Notes: generated from the sequence alone by a model not told the origin. Positions 51,852 to 61,437 are shown, counted from the stretch's first letter. The stretch: DNA of 64,000 nucleotides from DATATB01 sp036268995 (GCA_036268995.1 DATATB010000117.1:9132-73131); one strand, 5' to 3'. Numbers and translations are program-made.

Positions 51852-54437
51852 ATGCGATTGAACTGGTTTTCAATTTTGGGCCTGCTGCTCGTTCCGGTCC
51901 TCCCATGTTTGGCGCAGCAACCCGAGCCACCGCGTTATGCGGGTGCGACGCCGTCGGGCTTTCTGCTGCCCAACGGTTGGACCCTCTCGCCGGCCGGCGA
52001 ACAACTGGTGCTTTCCGACCTACCGCTGAATATCCTGCCCTTGACCACCAGCGGCGAGGCATCGCCGCTCGGCGGCCGGGCACTGGTGGCCACCAGCGGC
52101 TACAACGCGCATGAGCTGGTGCTCGTCGATTTCGCTGCCCACAAAGTGCTCGATAGGCAAACGGTTCCGCAAAGCTGGTTCGGACTGGCTGCCGACGCGA
52201 AGTCGGGCCGCGTCTGGTGGTCCGGCGGCGGCAGCGGGCTGATCCATGTATTCCGTATCGAGGGCGATCGCCTTGTGGCCGGCCAGCCGATCGAGCAACC
52301 GGCGCCGGCGGTCGCCAACGATCCGAAGACCGGCAAACCGCTGAAAATGCTTCGGCCCTTTCGCACTGGGTTGTGCTACGACCCGCAAGGGCAACTGCTC
52401 TTGAGCTGCGTACTGCCGGCTGAGGGCAAGAACCAGTCACTGGCTTGGGATACAACGCCGGCGGCTAACCAGCAGCCCCCTTCGACGCGCGGCACGCTGG
52501 AGTGGCTCGCGGCCGACAGTGGCAAAGGCGAGCGGCGCGCGTCGGCCGGCATGCGTCCCTATGATGTCGTCGTCGCCCGCAACGGACTGGCCTATGTCTC
52601 CGATTGGGCTGGCAAGTGCGTACACTTGTTTCAGCCGGTCGACGGCCGGGTGCTCGGCAAGATCACGGTGGGCGAGCATCCCAATCAGATGGCCCTCCAC
52701 CCGCGCGACGATCGGTTGTTCGTGGCCTGCGCGTCGAGCAACTGCGTCTCGGTCATTGACACGCGCCGCGGCGTGGTCGAAGAGACGATCATGACGGCCC
52801 TGTTTCCGCTGGCCCCCGAAGGCAGCACGCCCGACGCCCTGGCCGTGGCTCCCGATGGTCTGGCGCTTTACGTTGCCAATGCCGACAATAATTGCATTGC
52901 GGTCGTCGATATTTCCAATCGCCGCCGCAGCCAGGTGCAGGGCTTCATTCCCACCGGTTGGTATCCCACGGCCGTGGCCCTCGGCAACAGCAAGACCCTG
53001 CTCGTGGCCGTGGGCAAGGGCAACGAGACGCGGCCCAATCCCATTACGGCGGTGCCGGAAAAGTCTGAGAAAGGCAAGCCGGCCCGCAAGACGTATCCGT
53101 ATATCGGCAAGACGCTGTCCGGGGCGCTGTCGATCGTGCCGCTGCCCGACGAGCGTCAACTGGCCGCGTACACCGAAACCGTGTACCGGAACTGCCCCTA
53201 TTCCGACAAGCTGCTTTCGGCCGCCCCGTATCCGCACAAGACGGCGATTCCCACGCAGGTCGGCGACCCTTCGCCGATCAAGCACGTGATTTACATCATC
53301 AAAGAGAACCGCACCTACGACCAGGTGCTGGGCGACATGCCGCGCGGCAACGGCGATCCGTCGCTCGTGATGTTCGGCCAGCAGGTGACTCCCAACCATC
53401 ACAAGCTGGCCTCCGAGTTCGTGCAGTTGGACAACTTGTATTGCAACGGCCACGTCTCGGCCGACGGCCATCCGTGGTCGACGATGGCCTACAACACCGA
53501 TTACATCGCCCGCAATTGGGCCCTCACGTATTCCAAGCGCGTGGGCATCGAAGACGACGACGACGGCGACCTGGCCAATGCGCCCGGCGGCTACTTGTGG
53601 GATGCCTGTGCCCGGGCCGGTCTCTCGTATCGCAGCTACGGCGAGTTCGGCGGCCGCGTCAGCCAGCCGGACGGAAACGTGCGGATGGAAGGCAAGGTGC
53701 CGGGACTGGTGGGGCACATGAGCCCGCGCTACGGCCTGCCGGCGGCCAAGGGGCGATCGGTTCGCGACAGCGATCGGCTGGCCGTGTTTCTGGAAGAATT
53801 CGCCGAGTACGAAAAAAATGGCGATCTGCCGCGGTTCATCGTCATGAGCCTGGGCGAAGACCACACCAGTGGAACCACGCCCGGCGCTTTCACGCCGCAA
53901 GCCTGCGTCGCCAGCAACGATTTGGCGCTGGGCCGGCTGGTCGAAGCGGTCAGCCACAGCAAGTACTGGCCGAAGATGGCCATCTTCGTGATCGAAGACG
54001 ACGCCCAGAATGGCCCCGACCACGTCGACGCGCACCGCACCGTGGGCCTGGTCATCAGCCCCTACGTGCGCCGCAAGCAGCTCGATAGCTCGCAGTACAG
54101 CACGGTGAGCATGCTGCGCACAATCGAGCTGATCCTGGGCCTGCCGCCCTTGAGTCAATTCGACGCGGCAGCCCGGCCCATGTTCGCCGCCTTTAGCGAC
54201 CAGCCCGATCTGACGCCCTACAAGCACGAGCCCGCGCGGATCGACTTGGAAGCCAAGAATTCGAAGCTGGCGTACGGCGCCGAGCGCTCCAGCCGAATGG
54301 ATTTTGCCGAGTACGACAAGATCGACGATTTCGAGCTGAACGAAATCCTCTGGCGCTCGATCAAAGGCCCCGACGCTCCCCTGCCGCCCGCCGTCCGTCG
54401 CGCCATCGCCTATCGCACAGAGGCGCGGCCAAAGTAG
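51852..54437 (+). CDS. YncE-like beta-propeller fused to a phosphoesterase (alkaline-phosphatase superfamily)
   Basis: An 861-residue exported protein with a signal peptide (MRLNWFSILGLLLVPVLPCL). A YVTN/YncE beta-propeller covers about 70-400 (repeats with YVSDWAGKCVHLFQP, FVACASSNCVSVIDT and YVANADNNCIAVVDIS). The phosphoesterase domain (about 470-800) has IKHVIYIIKENRTYDQVLGD, NGHVSADGHPWSTMAYNTDY, VMSLGEDHTSG and IFVIEDDAQNGPDHVDAHRT with Asp/His metal-ligand candidates. Such fusions are common in planctomycetes and acidobacteria; the substrate is unknown. AGGTGA precedes the ATG. A REP-like element begins at the stop codon. Confidence 0.9.
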   Translation: MRLNWFSILGLLLVPVLPCLAQQPEPPRYAGATPSGFLLPNGWTLSPAGEQLVLSDLPLNILPLTTSGEASPLGGRALVATSGYNAHELVLVDFAAHKVLDRQTVPQSWFGLAADAKSGRVWWSGGGSGLIHVFRIEGDRLVAGQPIEQPAPAVANDPKTGKPLKMLRPFRTGLCYDPQGQLLLSCVLPAEGKNQSLAWDTTPAANQQPPSTRGTLEWLAADSGKGERRASAGMRPYDVVVARNGLAYVSDWAGKCVHLFQPVDGRVLGKITVGEHPNQMALHPRDDRLFVACASSNCVSVIDTRRGVVEETIMTALFPLAPEGSTPDALAVAPDGLALYVANADNNCIAVVDISNRRRSQVQGFIPTGWYPTAVALGNSKTLLVAVGKGNETRPNPITAVPEKSEKGKPARKTYPYIGKTLSGALSIVPLPDERQLAAYTETVYRNCPYSDKLLSAAPYPHKTAIPTQVGDPSPIKHVIYIIKENRTYDQVLGDMPRGNGDPSLVMFGQQVTPNHHKLASEFVQLDNLYCNGHVSADGHPWSTMAYNTDYIARNWALTYSKRVGIEDDDDGDLANAPGGYLWDACARAGLSYRSYGEFGGRVSQPDGNVRMEGKVPGLVGHMSPRYGLPAAKGRSVRDSDRLAVFLEEFAEYEKNGDLPRFIVMSLGEDHTSGTTPGAFTPQACVASNDLALGRLVEAVSHSKYWPKMAIFVIEDDAQNGPDHVDAHRTVGLVISPYVRRKQLDSSQYSTVSMLRTIELILGLPPLSQFDAAARPMFAAFSDQPDLTPYKHEPARIDLEAKNSKLAYGAERSSRMDFAEYDKIDDFELNEILWRSIKGPDAPLPPAVRRAIAYRTEARPK

Positions 54438-54538
54438 CAGGCATACTCCGTATGCCGTCGCTCGATAGCGGGCGATTTGCAAAGCGAGAGATCTTTCCCG
54501 CGGCAGTTACGGCACAGCGGAGTGTGCCTACTACTTTA
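54431..54538. repeat. Inverted pair of REP-like hairpins (GTAG foot) between convergent genes
   Basis: Plus-strand copy: GTAG (54434-54437, overlapping the TAG stop) then GGCATA-CTCCG-TATGCC (54440-54456), a perfect 6-bp stem. The mirrored copy: GGCACA-GCGGAG-TGTGCC (54511-54528) then CTAC (54531-54534, which is GTAG on the minus strand). The outer 20 bp of both copies match at 18 positions when one is reversed. The pair fills the gap between two convergent genes, like a BIME. Confidence 0.7.
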
Positions 54539-55987
54539 GCCGAACAGTTCCGTTCGGACTTTGGCTTCGCCTTCGGGGCCGATCAAGCGCTGCTGCAGGC
54601 CCTGGTAGGGGAATGTAAACTTCCAGGGGTCGAGGCCGAGCAGGTGCAGGATGGTGGCTTGCAGGTCGTGGATGCTCATCGGGTTCTCGACGACGCGATA
54701 GCCCAATTCGTCGGTCTGCCCCAGCGAAATGCCGCCGCCGATGCCGCCGCCGGCCATCCAGATGGTAAAGCTGTGCGGATGATGGTCGCGGCCCAAAAAC
54801 TTCGAGCCGCCGCGCTCTTCGTTCAGTGGCGTACGCCCGAACTCGCCGCCCCAGACCACGAGCGTTTCGTCCAGCAGACCGCGCTGCTTGAGGTCGCGGA
54901 TCAGCGCCGTGACGGGCCGGTCCATCTCGCGGCATTTTTCCGGCAGATGGTGGACGATGTCGCCGGCTTTGCTGGTGCCGTGGCAGTCCCAGCCCCAGTC
55001 GAACAACTGCACGTAGCGCACGCCCTGCTCGACCAGCCGCCGGGCCAGCAGGCAGTTGTTGGCAAACGACGCTTCGCCCGGCTTGCTGCCGTATTGCTCG
55101 AGCACCTTCGCCGGCTCGCGCGCGATGTCCATCACCTCCGGCACGGCCGCCTGCATGCGGAAGGCCAGTTCGTACTGACTGATCCGCGTCAGCGTCTCGG
55201 GATCGCCAAAATCGCGCAGCTCGAGTTCGTTCAGATCTTTGAGCGCGTCGAGGCTGCGGCGGCGCACTTGCCGGCTCATGCCCTTGGGATCGGAAACATA
55301 CAGGATCGGCTCGCCGGTCGTGCGGCATTGCACGCCTTGGTAGACCGAAGGCAAAAAGCCGGTGCCCCACAGGCTCTTGCCGCCCGTGGGATCCGTGCCG
55401 CCGCTGACCAGCACGACGAAGCCAGGCAGGTCCTGGTTCTCGGACCCCAAACCGTAAGTAATCCACGAGCCCATCGCCGCCTGGCCGAATTGCTGCGAAC
55501 CGGTGAACAGCAGCAGTTCCGCCGGCGCGTGATTGAACTGGTCGGTGTGCATCGAGTTAACGATGGCCAGCTCGTCGGCGAGGCTGGCGATGCCTGGCAA
55601 CAGCTCGCTGATCCACGCCCCGCCGCGGCCGTGCCGCTTGAACTTGAAGGGAGTGCCCAGCAGCTTGGGATGCCCCTTGATGAAAGCGAACCGCTCGTTC
55701 TTCAAAAACTCGTCGGGGCAGGGCTGCAGGTTCATTTCCACAAGCTTCGGCTTGTAGTCGAACATATCGTGCTGCGGCGGCCCGCCGGACATGTGCAAAT
55801 AGATGACGTTCTTAGCCCGAGCGGCAAAGTGCGGCTTGCGCACGGCCAGCGGCCGATCCATCGAGGGGGCCGCTTGTGCCCGGCGGCCATCGAGCATGCC
55901 CAGCGCAATCGCTCCCAGCCCGACTTGCGACGCGCCGAGAAAATGCCGTCGCGTCATATGCCGCGCTTGCTGCCAATTCGGTTGCAT
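54536..55987 (-). CDS. DUF1501 domain protein, Tat-exported
   Basis: A 483-residue DUF1501 protein (alkaline-phosphatase-like superfamily, arylsulfatase-related) typical of planctomycetes. A twin-arginine-like leader (TRRHFLGASQVGLGAIALGM, about 12-31) opens it. Conserved blocks are KNVIYLHMSGGPPQHDMFDYKP, VNSMHTDQFNHAPAELL, FDWGWDCHGTSK, LVVWGGEFGRTPLNE and GRDHHPHSFTIWMAGGGIGGG. AAAGGA lies 8 bases before ATG 55987; ATG 55996 would overlap the upstream stop. It is co-transcribed after the DUF1553 gene. The two are probable partners in polymer or sulfated-sugar use, but no reaction is established. Confidence 0.92.
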   Translation of the reverse strand: MQPNWQQARHMTRRHFLGASQVGLGAIALGMLDGRRAQAAPSMDRPLAVRKPHFAARAKNVIYLHMSGGPPQHDMFDYKPKLVEMNLQPCPDEFLKNERFAFIKGHPKLLGTPFKFKRHGRGGAWISELLPGIASLADELAIVNSMHTDQFNHAPAELLLFTGSQQFGQAAMGSWITYGLGSENQDLPGFVVLVSGGTDPTGGKSLWGTGFLPSVYQGVQCRTTGEPILYVSDPKGMSRQVRRRSLDALKDLNELELRDFGDPETLTRISQYELAFRMQAAVPEVMDIAREPAKVLEQYGSKPGEASFANNCLLARRLVEQGVRYVQLFDWGWDCHGTSKAGDIVHHLPEKCREMDRPVTALIRDLKQRGLLDETLVVWGGEFGRTPLNEERGGSKFLGRDHHPHSFTIWMAGGGIGGGISLGQTDELGYRVVENPMSIHDLQATILHLLGLDPWKFTFPYQGLQQRLIGPEGEAKVRTELFG

Positions 55988-55992
55988 GGCGA

Positions 55993-58900
55993 TCATCCTT
56001 TGGTCAAAACGCCGTCGAGGTTCAACAGCACGCCGGCCACCACGGTCCAGGCAGCCAGCTCGGCCGGCTCCATGTCCTTGGGCAGCGGTCCGAGCGGGTC
56101 GGTGGCCACTTCCGTCGCGGCCTTGGCATCGCGGGCGTATTGCTCGCGCTCGCTTTGATACAAGGTGGCCAGCCGGATGACTTGGGCTTCTTCCGGCTCG
56201 CGAATCAAACACAGCCGCAAGGCCCAGCGAATGCGATCTTCCGGATTCGAGCCTCCTTCGCGCACGATGCGCCGGGCCAAAGCCTGGGCCGCTTCGACAT
56301 ATACCGGATCGTTGAGCGTCACCAAGGCTTGCAGCGGCGTGTTGGTGCGGATGCGGCGCATGGTGCACAGCTCGCGGCTAGGCGCGTCGAACGTGGCCAT
56401 CGAAGGATACGGCACGCTGCGCCGCCAGAACGTGTACAGCCCGCGACGATAACGATCCTCGCCTTGGCTTGTGGCCCATGTCCGCTGGCCATTGAAGGCC
56501 ACCTGCCACAGCCCCGGCGGCTGTGGCGGAAACACGCTCGGGCCATACAGCTTGTGGCTGAGCAAGCCGGCCAACGCCAGCGACTGGTCGCGAACCATTT
56601 CCGCTTCCAGCCGGAACCGCGGCCCACGGGCATAGAGGCGGTTTTGCGGATCGCGGGCCAGCAGCGCGGGCGTGACGCGCGAGCTTTCCCGGTACGTGGA
56701 CGAAAGCACCATCACGCGCAGCAATTGCTTGATGTCCCAGCCGCTAGCCGTGAACTCGGTGGCCAGCCAATCGAGCAACTGCGGATGCGTCGGCGGCGCC
56801 CCCTGCGAGCCAAAATCTTCTTCCGTTTCGACCAGCCCGCGACCGAACAATTGCGACCAGAAGCGGTTCACGGCCACCCGAGCCGTAAGCGGATTGGCCG
56901 GATCGACCAGCCAGCGGGCCAGCCCCAACCGATTGTGCGGCACGCCAGCCGGCCACGGCGGGAGTGCGGCGGGCAAGTCCGGCTCGACACGCTCGCCGCG
57001 GACCATGAAGTTGCCTTTGACCAGAATAAACGTCTCGCGGTGTTTCTCGGCTGGCAGCTCGCGCATGATCGGCAGCGTCGGCGGCTTGGGTCTCGATTTC
57101 TCGGCGGCTGCCAGATCGGCCCGCACGCGCGCCAGCGCGGGCGCGATCGAGCGGTAATAAGTGGCGAGCTGATCGAGTTGCTTCGGCGTGCGCTTGGCGA
57201 CGGGAACTTGCAACGCAGCCGCCACGGCGTTGGGCATGCTCTCGCGCTGCCGACGATGCGGATCAAACGTTGTCGAAAGCTGGACACGGCAAGCCGGATG
57301 CGCGGCCTTTTCGGCTATCAATTGAATCTGAAATTCCAGCTTGAATTGCCCGGCGATCGGGCCATCGAGCGTGTAAGTCGTCTGTCCGGCAGTTCCGCCC
57401 TTCGTCGGCTTGAGCGGCACGTCGGCCAGCTCCAGCAGCTTGATTTCTTGGCTCAGCTTCGGCGCTTCGTTGAATTGGCGTTCGAAGATCGGTTTTCGTT
57501 TCTTGTCCAACAGCCGCAGGCGATAGCCGGCCAGGCGGCCGCCGCTACCCTGGTCGACGCGGTTCCAGACGACCACGCGGCCGATCGGCTGCTCGCTGCC
57601 CAAATCGACTTCCCACCAGGGGCTCTGCTGCGTCTCCGTATGCGCAACGCTGCGGGCGGAGAACTGGCCATCGGTATTGCCATCGATTGCCAGCCGGGCG
57701 ACCGCGGGCTTATACGTGCTCGATTGCGTGGCCTTGCCCTTGAGCGCCAGGTTCACCGGCTCGGCCTTCGCATCAGCGGCCGCCGGGCCGAAGACTTGCA
57801 CTTCGGCCAGCGAGAGGATTTTGTTCTCGCCCGGCAACTCGATTTGCACGTATCGGGCCGCCGGCGGCGTGACGGGCTTTGCCCGCAGCGTGCAACTGGC
57901 GATTGCGGCTTTGGACTTCGAACCGGCAGGCAGCAATTCGAGCCGCACGGCGCTCACCTCGGATGCCGGCAGCTCGAATTCAATCGTATGAGATTTATCG
58001 TCGGCTTTCGCTTCGGCAGGCGGCGCGAGCGGCTTCCAGACCTCCACAGGGGCAAGCGACGCTTCCCATTTTTGCTGGGCGGCGGCCAGCTCGGGTGTCG
58101 ACGTGGCGAGTTGCTTTTGCAATTGGGCAATTCGCTCGTCGGCGCGGCGGATTTGCTCGATGGTTTCGGCGGGCGGGGCGAGCATGGTCGGCTCTTCGTC
58201 GCCGCGGTCGGCATCGGCCGATTGATTGTAGATGGCAAAAAGCTGGTAATACTCGCGCTGCGCCAGCGGATCGTACTTGTGGTTGTGGCATTTGGCGCAG
58301 CCCATCGTCAGGCCCATCCACACCTGCATCGTCGTGTCGACGCGGTCTTTGATCGCCTCGACGCGAAACTCCTCGTCGTCCGTTCCGCCTTCGGTATTGG
58401 TGAGCGTGTTGCGATTGAACGCCGTGGCCATGAGCTGCTCGGGCGTGGCCCCCGGCAACAGATCGCCGGCCAGTTGCTCGATCGTGAACTGGTCGAACGG
58501 CAAATTGCGGTTGAACGCGCCGATGACCCAATCGCGGTAGCGCCAGATGGTTCGCAGGGCATCGGATCCGTAGCCCTGCGAGTCAGCATACCGGGCCAGA
58601 TCCAGCCAGAGCCGGGCCCAGCGCTCGCCATAGGCCGGATCGGCCAGGAATCGCTCGACCAGCCGCGCGTAAGCATCGACGCGGCGGTCATTGACGAAGC
58701 GGTCGACCTCGGCCGGCGTGGGCGGCAAGCCGCGCAGGTCGAGGCTCAGCCGGCGGATCAGCACATGCCGATCGGCCTCCGGCGAGGGATGCAAGCCGGC
58801 CTGCTCGATGCGGGCCAGAATGAAGCGGTCGAGGTAATTCGCCGGCCAGGCAGCATCCTTCACCATTGGCAGCGGCGGACGCACCGGACGCACCAGCGAC

Positions 58901-59283
58901 CAATGCTCGGCATACGGCGCCCCGGCGGCGATCCACCGCTCCAGCAGCGACACCTCGTCGGCATCCAAGGCCGGGCCGATATTCGGCGGCGGCATCCGCA
59001 CGTCGGGATCGGACGACTTAATGCGGGCGAGCAGCTCGCTTTCGGCCGGTTTGGCCGCGACGATGGCCGTCGAACCGCTCTCCAACTCGTGCGTGGCCGA
59101 ATCCCGCACGTCGAGCCGCAGGCCGGCCTCGCGGTGCTTTTCGTCCGGCCCATGACAAGCGAAGCAATGCTTCGAGAGCAGCGGCCGGATATCGCGGTTG
59201 AAGTCCGGCTCGGCCGCGCCGGCCCATGGCATCTGGCTCACGGCCGCACCCAGCAAAACCAACATGGCGGCCACACGGTTCAT
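55993..59283 (-). CDS. Planctomycete cytochrome C (PSCyt1)-DUF1549-DUF1553 protein with an inserted F5/8C-like domain
   Basis: A 1096-residue secreted protein: signal peptide (about 1-23), PSCyt1 haem domain with CFACH at 40-44, DUF1549 (PSCyt2) about 140-350 with DLRGLPPTPAEVDRF and FDQFTIEQLAGDLLP, and a second haem-like motif CAKCHNHKYDP near residue 335. A central segment (about 470-640) contains WWEVDLGSEQPIGRVVVWNR and resembles an F5/8 type C (discoidin) carbohydrate-binding domain. DUF1553 (PSD1) from about 740 has NRFWSQLFGRGLVETEEDFG and TPLQALVTLNDP. It is translated just before the DUF1501 gene. Presumably periplasmic electron transfer plus substrate binding, but no substrate is known. 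Confidence 0.92.
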   Translation of the reverse strand: MNRVAAMLVLLGAAVSQMPWAGAAEPDFNRDIRPLLSKHCFACHGPDEKHREAGLRLDVRDSATHELESGSTAIVAAKPAESELLARIKSSDPDVRMPPPNIGPALDADEVSLLERWIAAGAPYAEHWSLVRPVRPPLPMVKDAAWPANYLDRFILARIEQAGLHPSPEADRHVLIRRLSLDLRGLPPTPAEVDRFVNDRRVDAYARLVERFLADPAYGERWARLWLDLARYADSQGYGSDALRTIWRYRDWVIGAFNRNLPFDQFTIEQLAGDLLPGATPEQLMATAFNRNTLTNTEGGTDDEEFRVEAIKDRVDTTMQVWMGLTMGCAKCHNHKYDPLAQREYYQLFAIYNQSADADRGDEEPTMLAPPAETIEQIRRADERIAQLQKQLATSTPELAAAQQKWEASLAPVEVWKPLAPPAEAKADDKSHTIEFELPASEVSAVRLELLPAGSKSKAAIASCTLRAKPVTPPAARYVQIELPGENKILSLAEVQVFGPAAADAKAEPVNLALKGKATQSSTYKPAVARLAIDGNTDGQFSARSVAHTETQQSPWWEVDLGSEQPIGRVVVWNRVDQGSGGRLAGYRLRLLDKKRKPIFERQFNEAPKLSQEIKLLELADVPLKPTKGGTAGQTTYTLDGPIAGQFKLEFQIQLIAEKAAHPACRVQLSTTFDPHRRQRESMPNAVAAALQVPVAKRTPKQLDQLATYYRSIAPALARVRADLAAAEKSRPKPPTLPIMRELPAEKHRETFILVKGNFMVRGERVEPDLPAALPPWPAGVPHNRLGLARWLVDPANPLTARVAVNRFWSQLFGRGLVETEEDFGSQGAPPTHPQLLDWLATEFTASGWDIKQLLRVMVLSSTYRESSRVTPALLARDPQNRLYARGPRFRLEAEMVRDQSLALAGLLSHKLYGPSVFPPQPPGLWQVAFNGQRTWATSQGEDRYRRGLYTFWRRSVPYPSMATFDAPSRELCTMRRIRTNTPLQALVTLNDPVYVEAAQALARRIVREGGSNPEDRIRWALRLCLIREPEEAQVIRLATLYQSEREQYARDAKAATEVATDPLGPLPKDMEPAELAAWTVVAGVLLNLDGVLTKG

Positions 59284-59467
59284 AGGGGCGCAGACTCCAA
59301 AGGGCAGGGCAGCGGCAGGCCAAGGCGTGCTGGGCAGGCAGGTCCACTTAATCTAACATGATTTGCACTTAGCGAGAACCAATTTTCATGCTGGCGGCCA
59401 TGCCGAAACTTAGCCCCGGGGCTTGCTCCGGGCTGTCCTTGTTCAAACCAAACCCCCAAAGCCAGCC

Positions 59468-60013
59468 ATGCGCAAGATCATCGCGGGCCGAACGATCGAG
59501 TTGTCTCAGGGCGATATCACCGAACAGACCGTCGACGTGATCGTTAACGCGGCCAATAGCCGGCTGGCCGGTGGTGGCGGCGTGGACGGGGCTATTCACC
59601 GACGGGGCGGCCCCGACATCATGGCCGAGACCGATCGCCTTTATCCGCAGGGCTGCCCCACCGGCTCGGCCGTCATCACCGGCGCGGGGCGGCTGCCGGC
59701 CAAACACGTTGTCCACACCGTCGGCCCCGTCTGGGCCGGTGGGCGGAGCGGCGAAGATCAACTCCTGGCCTCGGCCTATCGCCATTCGCTCGAACTTGCC
59801 GATCAGCACGATGCCAAAACCATCGCGCTGCCGGCCTTGAGCACCGGGGCGTATGGCTATCCGCTCGATTTGGCCAGCCGTGTGGCGCTGAACACGGCGA
59901 TCGAATTTCTCCAGCAGGCGAAGAGCGTGGAGCTGGTGCGGTTCGTGCTGTTTGGCGCGGGGGCCTACGGCGCGTTTGCCCAGGCGCTCGAAGAGCTGAC
60001 TGGCACATCGTAG
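59468..60013 (+). CDS. Macro-domain protein (O-acetyl-ADP-ribose deacetylase-like)
   Basis: A 181-residue stand-alone macro domain of the YmdB/MacroD type, which binds ADP-ribose and removes it, or its acetyl group, from derivatives. Motifs: LSQGDITEQTVDVIVNAANS, LAGGGGVDGAIHRRGGPDI, PTGSAVITGAGRLPAKHVVH, and the phosphate-binding LSTGAYGYPLD. The start ATG 59468 (MRKIIAGRTIEL) follows a weak ribosome site; a longer frame to 59423 is not supported. It stands alone, followed by hairpin-rich DNA. Confidence 0.93.
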   Translation: MRKIIAGRTIELSQGDITEQTVDVIVNAANSRLAGGGGVDGAIHRRGGPDIMAETDRLYPQGCPTGSAVITGAGRLPAKHVVHTVGPVWAGGRSGEDQLLASAYRHSLELADQHDAKTIALPALSTGAYGYPLDLASRVALNTAIEFLQQAKSVELVRFVLFGAGAYGAFAQALEELTGTS

Positions 60014-60086
60014 ACGTCCGCTCCGCCGCGACGAAGCAGCGGAACAACTCGGCTTGGCGCTTGGCGGGTCGCGCCGCGGATTCTCT

Positions 60087-60158
60087 GCATCCCGGCGGAG
60101 CGGGATGCGTACGGTGGGAATGCAACGCCGTGCGTTGCTTCGCGCGATTACGTCGCGC
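60087..60158. repeat. Three consecutive hairpins between the macro and MocA genes
   Basis: An 8-bp stem, GCATCCCG-GCGGAG-CGGGATGC (60087-60108), is followed by GCAACG-CCGTG-CGTTGC (60122-60138) and GCGCGA-TTACG-TCGCGC (60142-60158). The first loop, GCGGAG, is the same as that of the REP-like copy at 54517-54522. No T run follows, so this is not a standard terminator. Confidence 0.5.
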
Positions 60159-60222
60159 AAAATGAGTGGTGTCCCGAGCGGGCCGCGCAGCTCACAATGC
60201 ACGCCTTCGAGGTCGAAGCTTC

Positions 60223-61437
60223 ATGCCACTCGAATCCACGCGGCGAAAGTTTCTGGAGGCCACGACCGCCGGGCTGTTGGTGGCCGGATATTCGGCGATG
60301 GCCCGGGGCTTCGCGGCCAACGAAACGATCCATATCGGCTGCATCGGTACGGGCGGCAGATGTCGTAAGCTGATGCAAACGCTCGGCAAGATGCCCGGCG
60401 TGAGGCTGGCCGCCGTGTGCGACGTGTGGGACGTACACCTGGAGATGGGCCGCGCCTTGGCCGATCCCAAGGCCTTCGTCGCCAAAGACCGCCGCCAGAT
60501 ATTCGACCGCAAGGATCTCGACGCGGTGCTAATCGGAGCGCCGGATCATTGGCACGTGGCAATGACCAACGAGGCCTGTCAGGCCGGCAAGGACGTGTAC
60601 GTCGAAAAGCCGCTCACGCACGACGCGGCCGAAGGCCAGTCGGTGATCGACGCTCAGAACCGCTACGCCCGGATCGTGCAGGTGGGCATGCAGCAGCGCA
60701 GCATGCCGCAGTTCAAGGAAGGCCTTGAGATCGTTCGCTCGGGCCAGTTGGGCAAGATCCACAAGGTGCATCTGACGTGGAATCGTAATCAACCGCGGCA
60801 CAAGCTCAACAAGCTCGAAGTGGATCCCAAGAGCGTCGATTGGAAGCAGTTTCTGGGTTCCGCCAGACAGCAGCCGTTCGATCCGTACCGGCTGCGAAAT
60901 TGGCGCTGGTTCTGGGACTTTGGCGGCGGCATTCTCACCGATCTGATGGTGCACTACATCGACATCGCTAATTGGTATCTCGAGCTCGATCATCCGGCCG
61001 TGGCCACGACGATCGGCGACAACTTCCAGACGCAAGGCTTGTGGGAAACGCCCGACACGATCCAAACGCTGCTGCGCTATCCCGATCGCGAAGTGCAGAT
61101 TTATTTTGAAGGCACGTTCGTCAACGCCCGCAACGCGGCGATGCTCGAATTCATGGGCAGCGAAGGGACGCTGTATCTCGACCGCGGGCGGTTTGAACTG
61201 ATTCCCGAGCGACGCAGCAAGCTCGAGTATCGCGAGCACGTGCTGGGCAGCCAGCCGCGCGGCTCCGATTTCTTCGATCAGCCCGACGGCGAATTGCTGC
61301 ACCTGTCGAACTGGCTGGAATGCGTGCGCAGCCGCAACCGGCCCAACGCGCCGGCCGAGGCCGGGGTGAGCGCCGTCACCGGAGCCCACCTGGGCAATCG
61401 GGCATACCGCACCGGCCAGGTGGCAAGCTGGAGTTAA
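60223..61437 (+). CDS. Gfo/Idh/MocA-family oxidoreductase (second copy)
   Basis: A 404-residue MocA-type oxidoreductase. A leader resembling a twin-arginine signal (ESTRRKFLEATTAGLLVAG, about 4-22) precedes IHIGCIGTGGRCRKL (about 37-51, Rossmann) and VEKPLTHDAAEG (the family EKP motif). FGGGILTDLMVHYIDIANWYLELDHP is a typical C-terminal domain block. Different from the 50.3-kb copy in length and sequence, so probably a different substrate. ATG 60223 was preferred to a frame opening at 60166, as the leader then starts cleanly. Confidence 0.9.
   Translation: MPLESTRRKFLEATTAGLLVAGYSAMARGFAANETIHIGCIGTGGRCRKLMQTLGKMPGVRLAAVCDVWDVHLEMGRALADPKAFVAKDRRQIFDRKDLDAVLIGAPDHWHVAMTNEACQAGKDVYVEKPLTHDAAEGQSVIDAQNRYARIVQVGMQQRSMPQFKEGLEIVRSGQLGKIHKVHLTWNRNQPRHKLNKLEVDPKSVDWKQFLGSARQQPFDPYRLRNWRWFWDFGGGILTDLMVHYIDIANWYLELDHPAVATTIGDNFQTQGLWETPDTIQTLLRYPDREVQIYFEGTFVNARNAAMLEFMGSEGTLYLDRGRFELIPERRSKLEYREHVLGSQPRGSDFFDQPDGELLHLSNWLECVRSRNRPNAPAEAGVSAVTGAHLGNRAYRTGQVASWS

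Noticed and set aside
55876..59361. Plus-strand open frame of more than 1100 codons
   Set aside because: It lies antisense to the DUF1553 gene, is rich in Arg/His/Gln and shows no family motif. It is a by-product of GC-rich codon use in the real gene.
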